The notes under the pieces: generated by a model
Database searches by the model: none
Seen by the model: the letters and a program-made list of their open reading frames with translations, nothing else
What the model was told of the DNA's origin: nothing
Part shown: piece by piece, positions 28,278-36,523 of the stretch
Numbering within the stretch: the first letter of the stretch is position 1
Layout: each line of letters begins with the position of its first letter
DNA from: Buchnera aphidicola (Thelaxes suberi)
GTDB taxonomy: Bacteria > Pseudomonadota > Gammaproteobacteria > Enterobacterales > Enterobacteriaceae
Length of the DNA stretch: 64,000 nt
Direction: 5' to 3'
Assembly (NCBI RefSeq): GCF_964059005.1
Contig: NZ_OZ060389.1
Location: 465,516-529,515 of the forward strand
Program-made: the position numbers and the translations under genes

Positions 28278-28619
28278 TTATCGATTATTTTTACTGTCTT
28301 CTTTATTTTTTAACATTGGAGAAGGCTCTGTAATTGCTTTTTTAGTTGAAATAATTAAACTACGAATTATAATATCATTAAAACGAAATTTTTGTTCTAA
28401 TTCAATTATTTTTTTAGCAGATATTTCAATATTCATAAGTATATAATGCGACTTATATAATTTTTTTATAGCATATGCTAGTTGTCTTTTTCCCCAGTCT
28501 TCAATTCGATGTACAATACCCGATTCATCTTTTACTATTTTGACATAAGATTCAGTTAATTCTGATACTTTTTCACTATAATCTGGATGAATCATTATTA
28601 CAATTTCATAATGACGCAT
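28278..28619 (-). CDS. rpsF: 30S ribosomal protein S6
   Basis: Protein bS6, 113 residues, shorter than the 131-135 of E. coli because the acidic glutamate tail is nearly absent (it ends PMLKNKEDSKNNR). The fold core MRHYEIVIMIHPDYSEKV, RIEDWGKRQLAYAIKKLYKSHYILMNIE and FNDIIIRSLI is intact. It heads the rpsF-rpsR-rplI operon. A good GGGG-type Shine-Dalgarno (minus strand AGGGGTAAT) lies just before the ATG. Confidence 0.98.
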   Translation of the reverse strand: MRHYEIVIMIHPDYSEKVSELTESYVKIVKDESGIVHRIEDWGKRQLAYAIKKLYKSHYILMNIEISAKKIIELEQKFRFNDIIIRSLIISTKKAITEPSPMLKNKEDSKNNR

Positions 28620-29034
28620 TTTATTACCCCTTGTTTAATCTAATTTATTTGATAATTAAAAAAATAATATTTATGTAATAAATTATTATTAAAATAATTA
28701 CTTATTTAATTTGTTAGAAACATAATTTTTTATCAATAAAAATAAATTTTTATTGATAAAAAAATATATTCGAAAAAAAACTGAATATATATTTGAAATT
28801 TAATTCATTAATTAATAAAATTATGAATAATTAATTAGTTAGATTAACATTTAAACTTTTTATTTTATACGACTAAATACATTTAATTAAATATAAAAAT
28901 ATTTTAATTAACAATGTGTATTACATAAACAAAACATAAAAAATTCATGTAACTTATTTATTTACAATAATTAATTAATTAACAAAAATAATTTTTATTT
29001 ATAAAAATAAAAACTGCAAAAAAATATTTTTTAT
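28620..29034. other. purA-rpsF spacer
   Basis: About 415 AT-rich bases between purA and rpsF, both on the minus strand. It must hold the promoter of the rpsF operon. The only distinct structure is the 17-bp inverted repeat listed separately. No gene remnant was recognised. Confidence 0.5.
28726..28763. repeat. 17-bp perfect inverted repeat
   Basis: Arms at 28726-28742 and 28747-28763 are perfectly complementary around a 4-base TAAA loop, with ATCAAT/ATTGAT at the centre of the stem and A/T runs at the ends. It lies about 270 bases downstream of purA and 107 bases upstream of the rpsF start. It could attenuate or terminate leftward transcription from purA, but no separate U-tract follows the stem. 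Confidence 0.55.
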
Positions 29035-30336
29035 CTAAAAATTAAAAGGATTCATTCGCAAAATAGTATCATTTCGATCAGGGCCTGTTGAAATAACATG
29101 AATAGGAATACCTGTTAAATCTTCAATAACACGTATATATTCTCTAGCTTCAAAAGGAAGATCATTAAATTTTTTTATACCTAGTGTTTTTTTCTTCCAT
29201 CCATTAACTATTCTATAAATAGGAATAATCCTATTCCATTCTTTTATAGAACATGGAGTATCTAAAACTACATTATTATTAATTTTATTTTTATAACCTA
29301 TACAAATTTTAATTTCAGATAATTCATCTAATACATCTAATTTTGTTAAACATAATCCTGTGATAGAATTTACTATTATGGATTTTTTTAACATCATAAT
29401 GTCTAACCAACCTGTTCTTCTTCTTCTTCCAGTCGTCGATCCAATTTCTTTTCCTTTCTTAAAAAAATAATCATTTTCGTCATGAAATAATTCTGTAGGA
29501 AACGGACCAAATCCAACACGTGTAGAATATGCTTTTACTACTCCTAATACATATCCTAAATAATGAGGACCTATTCCAGTTCCGGCAAATATTCCACCAG
29601 AAGTTGTATTCGAAGAAGTAACATATGGATACATTCCTTGATCAATATCTAAAAAACTACCTTGAGCACCTTCAAATATTATTTTTTTATTTAATTTAAT
29701 ACCTTGTATAATCATGTTAGAAACATCTGAAGATAAAAGTAATAATTCATCTTTAAATGAAATAAGATCTTGTAATACCTTTTTATAAGGTATTGAATCC
29801 GTGTAATAGTAATGAACTAATTGATGATTATAATAATCTGATAACTCTTTTAAAGAATCTCTTAAGTTACTTTCATCTTCTAAGTCTGCAATACGTATAC
29901 TGCGACGCGCTACTCTATCTTCATACACAGGTCCAATACCTTTTCCTGTTGTACCAATTAAATTTTTTCCTCTTTTTGTCTCTCTTGCTATATCTAAAGC
30001 TATATGATATGGCAAAATTATAGAACATCCTTTTGAAATAAATAATCTATTTTCTAAATTAATGTTAGATTTTTTTAATTTACTTATCTCCGAAAATAAA
30101 TCTTTAGGTGAAATAACTACACCATTACCAATAATGCATATTTTATTAGAATGCAAAATTCCTGAAGGAATTAAATGTAATATTGTTTTTTTTTGATGTA
30201 TAAAAATAGTGTGACCAGCATTATTACCTCCCTGATACCTAACAATAAAATCAGCGTATTCAGTTAAATAATCTACTATTTTCCCTTTACCTTCATCACC
30301 CCATTGAGTACCAATAATTGCAACAGTTAATTTCAT
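29035..30336 (-). CDS. purA: Adenylosuccinate synthetase
   Basis: GTP-dependent ligase converting IMP and aspartate to adenylosuccinate, the committed step to AMP. It has 433 residues (E. coli 432). The GTP-binding loop GTQWGDEGKGK (9-19, catalytic Asp13) and QGGNNAGHTI near 35-44 are intact, as are TTGKGIGPVYEDRVARR near 129-145, EGAQGSFLDIDQG near 223-235 and STTGRRRRTGWLD near 300. It sits beside hflC as in E. coli, where purA follows hflK-hflC. Confidence 0.98.
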   Translation of the reverse strand: MKLTVAIIGTQWGDEGKGKIVDYLTEYADFIVRYQGGNNAGHTIFIHQKKTILHLIPSGILHSNKICIIGNGVVISPKDLFSEISKLKKSNINLENRLFISKGCSIILPYHIALDIARETKRGKNLIGTTGKGIGPVYEDRVARRSIRIADLEDESNLRDSLKELSDYYNHQLVHYYYTDSIPYKKVLQDLISFKDELLLLSSDVSNMIIQGIKLNKKIIFEGAQGSFLDIDQGMYPYVTSSNTTSGGIFAGTGIGPHYLGYVLGVVKAYSTRVGFGPFPTELFHDENDYFFKKGKEIGSTTGRRRRTGWLDIMMLKKSIIVNSITGLCLTKLDVLDELSEIKICIGYKNKINNNVVLDTPCSIKEWNRIIPIYRIVNGWKKKTLGIKKFNDLPFEAREYIRVIEDLTGIPIHVISTGPDRNDTILRMNPFNF

Positions 30337-30536
30337 AAAAATAAATATCCTGTTAATTTAAAAAAAATAAAGATTACTACATTATATCTAATGCATCATA
30401 ATTATAAAAAATAGTTTTAATTTTTTTATTATATAATTTTTATAATATATTTTATGTATAAAACTATCAAAGTGTAAAGGAAATTAAAAAATATAAAAAA
30501 GTAAAAAATTAATAAAAACGTTTCTTATAACATATA

Positions 30537-31307
30537 TTATTTTATTTTTTCTTTTTCATTTTCTTGGTTTCTTTTAATATGTTTTACAGTTGATACATCT
30601 TGTAATGATCTATCTATTGAAATTTGATTTATATTATCTTTTTGATCTTGTTTAAATAAAGTAACGTTGGTAATTTGTATATTAACAATACGAATACCAA
30701 ATAAATTTTTCATTATTTTATTAAACTCAATACTAGTTGTTGCAGTATCTTCTGTAGATGCGTCTTGATCTTGTGGAGTAGCATTGCTATCGATTTGATT
30801 AAAATTAGTATCTATTTCTTGTGGCGATTTCGCAGTAAACATAAACTTTAATCCATGAAATAAATCATTTTTCGATACATGAATTAATTCATCAAAACTA
30901 TCATGCGACATTAAATCATGTATTTGTTTATTTATTCTAGATACTAATAAAGATTCTAATTTCTGAGGATTATTTCCTCTCACAATACTTAAATAACGAT
31001 TAATATCAACAATATCCCATTTTATAAAATAATTAATTAATATTTTTTTATGATCAGAAGTATAAAATTGATTTGATTTTGTTATAGTTAAACGCGGACG
31101 TACATCTATTTTAATTAAATTATCTAAAAAAGGAACTCTATAATGCATTCCTGGTTTATAAACAATAATATTTTCAGGATACTTATTATCATTTATTTTT
31201 TTTTCATATCCAACCACTATTCCTCGATATCCTGAAGGGATAATAAAAAATGATTTAGAAAATATAATACTTAATAAAACAATACATAAAATAATTATGC
31301 GACACAT
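30537..31307 (-). CDS. hflC: HflC, C-terminally truncated
   Basis: SPFH-domain membrane protein of 256 residues against about 334 in E. coli. An N-terminal membrane anchor (about 3-24) and the band-7 domain (GYRGIVVGYEKK, KPGMHYRVPFLDNLIKIDVR, ILINYFIKWDIVDINRYL, NLFGIRIVNIQITNVTLF) are recognisable. The ORF stops soon after the position of E. coli EAIYNRMRAERE, so the long C-terminal coiled coil and tail, about 80 residues, are missing. The 200 bases after the stop show no continuation in other frames. HflC normally pairs with HflK to modulate FtsH protease; with hflK reduced to an anchor (31804-32034), function is doubtful. Confidence 0.8.
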   Translation of the reverse strand: MCRIIILCIVLLSIIFSKSFFIIPSGYRGIVVGYEKKINDNKYPENIIVYKPGMHYRVPFLDNLIKIDVRPRLTITKSNQFYTSDHKKILINYFIKWDIVDINRYLSIVRGNNPQKLESLLVSRINKQIHDLMSHDSFDELIHVSKNDLFHGLKFMFTAKSPQEIDTNFNQIDSNATPQDQDASTEDTATTSIEFNKIMKNLFGIRIVNIQITNVTLFKQDQKDNINQISIDRSLQDVSTVKHIKRNQENEKEKIK

Positions 31308-31803
31308 GTTTTGATAAATTCCTTTAATTTATATCAAAATTAAGCGATATTATTAAAATTGAATTGTGCAATTATTTTTAATATACAAAATTTTTTTTGA
31401 ACTAACTATTTAATAAAAAAATTTTGTATATTTATTTGCACATTTTTATTATAAATTGAATATTAAAAATTAAAAGATAAATATTTAAATATTTATTAAA
31501 TAATTAAAATATTTTACAAATACAATTTTATAATTTAATATTATCAATTATATCAATAATTGATAATATTAAATTATAATATTTTAAAATAAAAATAAAT
31601 CAAATTAAAAAATTATTTTCTTTAATCAATTCTTATAAATTTTATTATCATTTTAATAACAATTTTTTCAAAAAATAAAAAATAATTTATTTAAGTTAAA
31701 ACTCATATTTATTAACATGATAAATAAAATTTATTTTTTTATGTAAATAAGTATATCGATACAAATTCAATATCTTGTATATATTAAATATAATTGATGA
31801 TTA
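31308..31803. other. Eroded hflK region
   Basis: About 500 bases of AT-rich DNA between the hflK remnant and hflC. In E. coli this distance would be filled by the SPFH domain and tail of HflK. I found no frame with HflK similarity after the remnant's stop. A large perfect hairpin sits at 31528-31579. Confidence 0.55.
31528..31579. repeat. 23-bp perfect inverted repeat
   Basis: Arms 31528-31550 and 31557-31579 are perfect reverse complements around the six-base loop TATCAA. The stem is almost entirely A-T with two G-C pairs (in ATTATCAATT / AATTGATAAT). It lies 221 bases upstream of hflC, in the decayed hflK body. A 23-bp uninterrupted stem is the longest hairpin I noticed in the window. Confidence 0.75.
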
Positions 31804-32034
31804 TTAATCATCATAAAATTTAAACATTAACCATATCAAAAATATTATAAAAATTAATAAAAAAATTTGTTTTGTTTTATTTTGATGAATAAATAAAATA
31901 CGATTATTAAAATCAAATATAGCACTATTTCTTAAATAGTTTATTATTTCTTTTATAATATTATTATTTTTATCATTATGGTTATTAGAAAAATTTTTAT
32001 TCATATCATTATTATGTGGTGCATTCCAAACCAT
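31804..32034 (-). pseudogene. hflK: hflK N-terminal remnant
   Basis: An ORF of 76 residues beginning MVWNAPHNNDMNKNF, which resembles the E. coli HflK start MAWNQPGNNGQDRDP. It continues with a polar Asn/Lys-rich stretch, then IIKEIINYLRN (E. coli DIFRKLSKKL), and ends in a single hydrophobic segment IFLLIFIIFLIWLMFKFYDD where E. coli has IIWAASGFYTIKEAERG. Everything after the membrane anchor, more than 300 residues, is lost. Position upstream of hflC and next to miaA matches the E. coli miaA-hfq-hflX-hflK-hflC order. It may be a pseudogene, or a surviving short membrane peptide. Confidence 0.75.
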
Positions 32035-32094
32035 ATCTATACCCCATATATATTAAATCCATATTTTTTAATATATTAATTTTATTTTAAGATT

Positions 32095-33048
32095 TTAAAT
32101 CTTTAAAATCATATTATTTTTTAAAACTATAAAAAAAGTATCTATCGCTAATTTTTTATTATCAGAATTTAAAAAACAAACATCTTTCCATTTCTTTATC
32201 CATGTTAACTGTTTTTTGTATAACTGACATGTTGCATAAATTGCTTGATTTTTCATTTCTAAATAGCTTATTTTTTTGTTTAAATAATTCCACATTTGCC
32301 GATAACCTACAGATCGAATCGAAGGGCAATTAATATTTAAATCGCCTCTATTAAAAAGATGAATTACTTCTTCTTCAAAACCCATTTTAAGCATATTTTC
32401 AAATCTATTTTTTATTTTTTTATGAACTTCAATTCGATCTGAAGAAATCATTGCAAATTGTATAATTTCATAATGAATTCTATTTTTTTTTTTTAACTTT
32501 AAATTACTTACCAATTGACCTGTATTGAAATATATATTTAAAGCTCTAGCAATTCTTTTTATATCGTTTTTATGTATTAATAACGCAGTTTTAGGATCTA
32601 TTTTTTTTAATAAATTATAAAAATTTTTTATTTTTTCTTTATTGTGTACACAACTAAAAATTTTTGTTTTAAAATATGCACTTTCAGGAGGTGTACAGTA
32701 TAAACCATGTAATAAAACATAATAATACAACATAGTTCCACCTACTAAAAAAGGTATTCTATTTAAAGCAATACTATTATTGATTTCTCTAATAGCATCA
32801 TTTTGAAATTCAAATACTGAATAACTTTCTATAGGATCTTTAATATTAATTAACTTATGAGGAATCTTATTTAATATTTTACAACTAGGCTTTGCTGTTC
32901 CTATATTCATATTTTTATAAATTAAAACAGAATCAACACTAATAATATCAATAGGAAGATATTTACTTAATAAAATAGCAAAATCAGTTTTTCCTGTTGT
33001 TGTTGCTCCCATTAAAAATATTACTATAGGTTTTTTTAAACCAATCAT
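32095..33048 (-). CDS. miaA: tRNA dimethylallyltransferase
   Basis: Transfers dimethylallyl to A37 of tRNAs reading UNN codons, 317 residues (E. coli 316). P-loop GATTTGKT at 14-21, ISVDSVLIYKNMNIGTAKPS near 36-55, VGGTMLYYYVLLHGL near 102-116, SIRSVGYRQMWNYLN near 242-256. In E. coli the next genes are hfq and hflX; both are absent, so miaA is followed on the same strand by the hflK remnant after 60 bases. tRNA-Ser and tRNA-Trp in this window belong to the tRNA class it can modify. Confidence 0.97.
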   Translation of the reverse strand: MIGLKKPIVIFLMGATTTGKTDFAILLSKYLPIDIISVDSVLIYKNMNIGTAKPSCKILNKIPHKLINIKDPIESYSVFEFQNDAIREINNSIALNRIPFLVGGTMLYYYVLLHGLYCTPPESAYFKTKIFSCVHNKEKIKNFYNLLKKIDPKTALLIHKNDIKRIARALNIYFNTGQLVSNLKLKKKNRIHYEIIQFAMISSDRIEVHKKIKNRFENMLKMGFEEEVIHLFNRGDLNINCPSIRSVGYRQMWNYLNKKISYLEMKNQAIYATCQLYKKQLTWIKKWKDVCFLNSDNKKLAIDTFFIVLKNNMILKI

Positions 33049-33302
33049 TTTTTAAAACATCTCAAATAAAGTTTATATGCAAAAAATAAAACATTTGTTT
33101 ATTCGTAATAAAAATAAATTATTTATATAAAAAACTAAATTTATGTATTTTTTTATAATAAATATATTGTACAATATATTTAATTTAATATAGACCAATT
33201 TTGTTTTTTATGTTTAATTCTAACAATAGAAACATTTTTATTCCAATAAAAATATACATACATTTTTAACGTATTAAAAGACATATAGATACAAAATATA
33301 TT

Positions 33303-34496
33303 TTAAACATGATATTTTTTTATATTTTTAAAAAAAACATATGATTTTATAATTTTTTTAATAATTACATTATTTATATTAGAACCAAGTATTTGAAGCA
33401 AAGTATCAACTATTCCTTTTTCTTTTATCAAAGCTTGTAATTTTATTGCTTCTAAATCGTTAGTATTATCATAAATTAAAGCAGCTGCTATTCCGTGAAT
33501 TAAATTATCATTTGGCAAATTAAATTGAAAAGTATTCATTAAAGGAGTAATTAATCTTTCATTTTCTTTTAATTTTTGAATAGGATTTCTTCCAATTCTT
33601 AATAAAGAATCCATAATATTTCTATTATTAAATCGTTTTATAATATTATTAATATAATTTTTTTGTTCATTTTCTGTATAATAGTAATATTTTTTTTGCA
33701 AAAAATTACTACTTTCTTTCATTGCTCCTATAACAATTTTTTTAATTTTTATATCATTAATAGAATCATATGTATTAGTATATCCATAAACTAATCCTAA
33801 ATATGATAAAATTGCGTGACCAGTATTTAATGTATAAAATTTTCTATCGATAAAAAACATTAAATTTTCGGTAACGACTACACCGTTAATATTATTATAT
33901 GGTCCTTTATACTGAGTAATATCTATAATCCATTCATAAAATTCCTCAACATCTACATCTAGATTTATATTTTTTCGTATAAAATCAATTTTTTTATTAT
34001 AAAACGGAACTATTCTATCAATACTAGAATCTACAAAACCAATTTTTTGGTGAATAAAATCATAACATGATGTCGGCAAATTTTTCATAACAAATGTTTT
34101 CAACACACTTGATCCACGAATAACGTTTTCACATACGATGATATTTAAATAATTATTTTTATTTTTATAATATCTTTTTAAAATTCCTTCAGAAATATAA
34201 TAAGCTACTGCTTGTAAATTTAATACTCCTACAGAAGTAGTAATTAAATTAGTATCTATAATATGTTCTTCTAAAACTGTAGATGTAACATTAATACACT
34301 TAACATTTTTAATATATTCATAATAAAAATTATTACTACTGATAATTTTTATTCGATATTTTTTATATAAATTTATTAATTGAATTACATTATCATTGAT
34401 ATCTGCTAAAAATACATTATAACCTGAATTTTTTAATATAGGAAAAATTAAACCTCTTCCAATATTACCAGCTCCAAAATGCAATGCCTTCATCAA
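33303..34496 (-). CDS. mtlD: Mannitol-1-phosphate 5-dehydrogenase
   Basis: NAD-dependent dehydrogenase oxidising mannitol-1-phosphate to fructose-6-phosphate, 397 residues (E. coli 382). The Rossmann motif HFGAGNIGRGLIFP (about 6-19) is at the N-terminus. VVTENLMFFIDRKFYTLNTGHAILSYLG around 206-233 corresponds to the conserved NTGHA active-site block, and GRNPIQKLKENERLITP is near 302-318. It is 71 bases downstream of mtlA, so the two form a mannitol operon, with the regulator mtlR absent. The product enters glycolysis directly; pgi is just upstream. Confidence 0.97.
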   Translation of the reverse strand: MMKALHFGAGNIGRGLIFPILKNSGYNVFLADINDNVIQLINLYKKYRIKIISSNNFYYEYIKNVKCINVTSTVLEEHIIDTNLITTSVGVLNLQAVAYYISEGILKRYYKNKNNYLNIIVCENVIRGSSVLKTFVMKNLPTSCYDFIHQKIGFVDSSIDRIVPFYNKKIDFIRKNINLDVDVEEFYEWIIDITQYKGPYNNINGVVVTENLMFFIDRKFYTLNTGHAILSYLGLVYGYTNTYDSINDIKIKKIVIGAMKESSNFLQKKYYYYTENEQKNYINNIIKRFNNRNIMDSLLRIGRNPIQKLKENERLITPLMNTFQFNLPNDNLIHGIAAALIYDNTNDLEAIKLQALIKEKGIVDTLLQILGSNINNVIIKKIIKSYVFFKNIKKYHV

Positions 34497-34567
34497 ACCC
34501 TCTTTATATAAACTTATTATTAAATTTTGTGAAAATAAAATAAAAAATTTTTACATAATACACTTAA

Positions 34568-36466
34568 TTATAAAAATACTTTTATTACATCTTGTTTATT
34601 TTGAGTAATTATTAATTTTTGAATAATATCAGGTTTGTCTAAAGCATTAGTAATCCTACTTACTATATGCAAGTGTTCATTATTATTGGCAGCTATACCT
34701 ATTATTAATTTAGCAATATCATTTTTTTCATCACCAAAACAAATTCCATTCGGAATTTGTAAAAAAATAACCGCAGTTTTTTTTACAAAATTTTTACCTT
34801 CTAATGTTCCATGAGGAATAGCAATAAATTCACCTAAAAAAGTAGAAGCTAAATTTTCTCTTTGAATCATAGATAAAATATAATTTTTATCTATGTAACC
34901 TAATTTATATAAAATTAAACCTATAAATTTTATTGCCATTATTTTTTTTTTGATTTTTTGATTTAAAAAAATATGTTTCTCAGATAAAGTAAACTTTTTT
35001 TTATCGCTATGAATAGCAACGAAACTTTCATCTTGTATTTTTTTTAACATGTACTCTTTTTTATTTAAAAACAATTTTTTTATAATTTTTCTATATATAG
35101 ATACATCAAGAAAATTATTAATAGAATAATGTTGAGCATCAGGTGATTGCATTACTGCGCGATGTGTTAAAAATTTATGTGTAATAATTACTGTTGTACG
35201 ATCATTAGGTAATAAATTAATTGCAGAATTACATACTTGTACATTAAATATTCTGTGTTTATTTAATTCTTTATGAAATATATTTGATCCTAATGCACTT
35301 GAACCTAAACCTGCATCACATGCTATAATCACTTTTTTTATAACATTATTTTTTAAGCAGACATTATTATTTAATAAATTATCCTGATCTGTAAATTTAT
35401 TGTTTATTAACCATTTTCGTATTATTTTTATTAATAAACAAGAATCAAAAAATTTTTTTTGTCTAATCAATACTAAAGAAAAAATAAAAGAAACTAAAAA
35501 AGATATAAAAATAAATAATAAATTATTTACATAACAACCTTTTGGTGTTGTTGCTAATATAGTAAAAATAGAACCAGGAGAAATAACTGATAATCCTCCT
35601 CCTTTTAAAATAATTAAAGTATAAATTCCTGACATACTTCCAAATATTAAAGAAAAAAATAACTGTGGTTTTTTTAAAATATAAGAAAAATATACTTCGT
35701 GTACACCTCCTAAACAATGTGCAGCAAAATTACTCCATGATAATTTTCTTATAGTAGTATTTTTACTACCAAATAAAGCATAAGCCATTAAAACTCCAGC
35801 TCCAGGACCAGGATTCGATTCTATTAAAAAAAAAATAGATTTTTTAAAATAAAAAACTTCTTGAATACCTAATGGAGTAAAAATACCATGATTAATAACA
35901 TTATTTAAAAAAAATACTTTAGCCGGTTCTATTAGAATAGCAATTAACGGTAAACAGTTTAATGTTATAACTTTTTTTATAAAAATATTTAATATGTAAG
36001 TAATATGTGTAAAAAAAGGTCGTATAAAATACGCCGATAAACCTAATAAAATAATACTTAATATACTATTTCCGATAGTATCGGATAACATTTCAAAACC
36101 TTGTTTAGTAGAATTTTTTATTATTTTATTTAATGCTTTTGTTAACCATCCTGATATTGAGCCAATAAACATTGCGGCTGATAACATTGGTATAGTAGTA
36201 TTATATATAATACCTAATACTGCTATACTTCCAACAATACCTCCTTTTTTACCAAAAAACAGTGAACCTGCAGTATATGCAATTAAAACTGGAATAACAT
36301 ATACTATAACTGAATTAACAAAATCCATCACATATATATTAGGAAACCACCCTAAAGGAGAAAAAAATACACTTAATATTCCACATACCATAAAAATAGT
36401 AATATTAGGTGTAATTATATTACTTAAAAAATAACCTATTTTTTGAATATTAATTTTTTCATACAT
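34568..36466 (-). CDS. mtlA: Mannitol PTS enzyme IICBA
   Basis: Phosphotransferase-system permease that imports and phosphorylates mannitol. From the chosen ATG it is 632 residues (E. coli 637). The frame opens at 36508, but MYEKINIQKIGYFLSNIITPN aligns with the E. coli N-terminus and has an AAGGA ribosome site 7 bases upstream, which sets the start at 36466. The membrane IIC domain spans about 1-340 with the GGVHE motif near 253-257. The IIB domain carries Cys383 in IIACDAGLGSSALG, and IIA carries His552 in IAIPHGTLEG. All phosphotransfer residues are present, so the transporter appears functional, with EI and HPr encoded elsewhere. Confidence 0.97.
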   Translation of the reverse strand: MYEKINIQKIGYFLSNIITPNITIFMVCGILSVFFSPLGWFPNIYVMDFVNSVIVYVIPVLIAYTAGSLFFGKKGGIVGSIAVLGIIYNTTIPMLSAAMFIGSISGWLTKALNKIIKNSTKQGFEMLSDTIGNSILSIILLGLSAYFIRPFFTHITYILNIFIKKVITLNCLPLIAILIEPAKVFFLNNVINHGIFTPLGIQEVFYFKKSIFFLIESNPGPGAGVLMAYALFGSKNTTIRKLSWSNFAAHCLGGVHEVYFSYILKKPQLFFSLIFGSMSGIYTLIILKGGGLSVISPGSIFTILATTPKGCYVNNLLFIFISFLVSFIFSLVLIRQKKFFDSCLLIKIIRKWLINNKFTDQDNLLNNNVCLKNNVIKKVIIACDAGLGSSALGSNIFHKELNKHRIFNVQVCNSAINLLPNDRTTVIITHKFLTHRAVMQSPDAQHYSINNFLDVSIYRKIIKKLFLNKKEYMLKKIQDESFVAIHSDKKKFTLSEKHIFLNQKIKKKIMAIKFIGLILYKLGYIDKNYILSMIQRENLASTFLGEFIAIPHGTLEGKNFVKKTAVIFLQIPNGICFGDEKNDIAKLIIGIAANNNEHLHIVSRITNALDKPDIIQKLIITQNKQDVIKVFL

Positions 36467-36523
36467 TAATATTTCCTTTTTTAAATAAAAAGTAAGTCTA
36501 TTACTCATAACACTAACAAAAAA

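Noticed and set aside
27473..28619. Search for a priB gene between rpsF and rpsR
   Set aside because: Only 79 bases separate them; no room for the gene.
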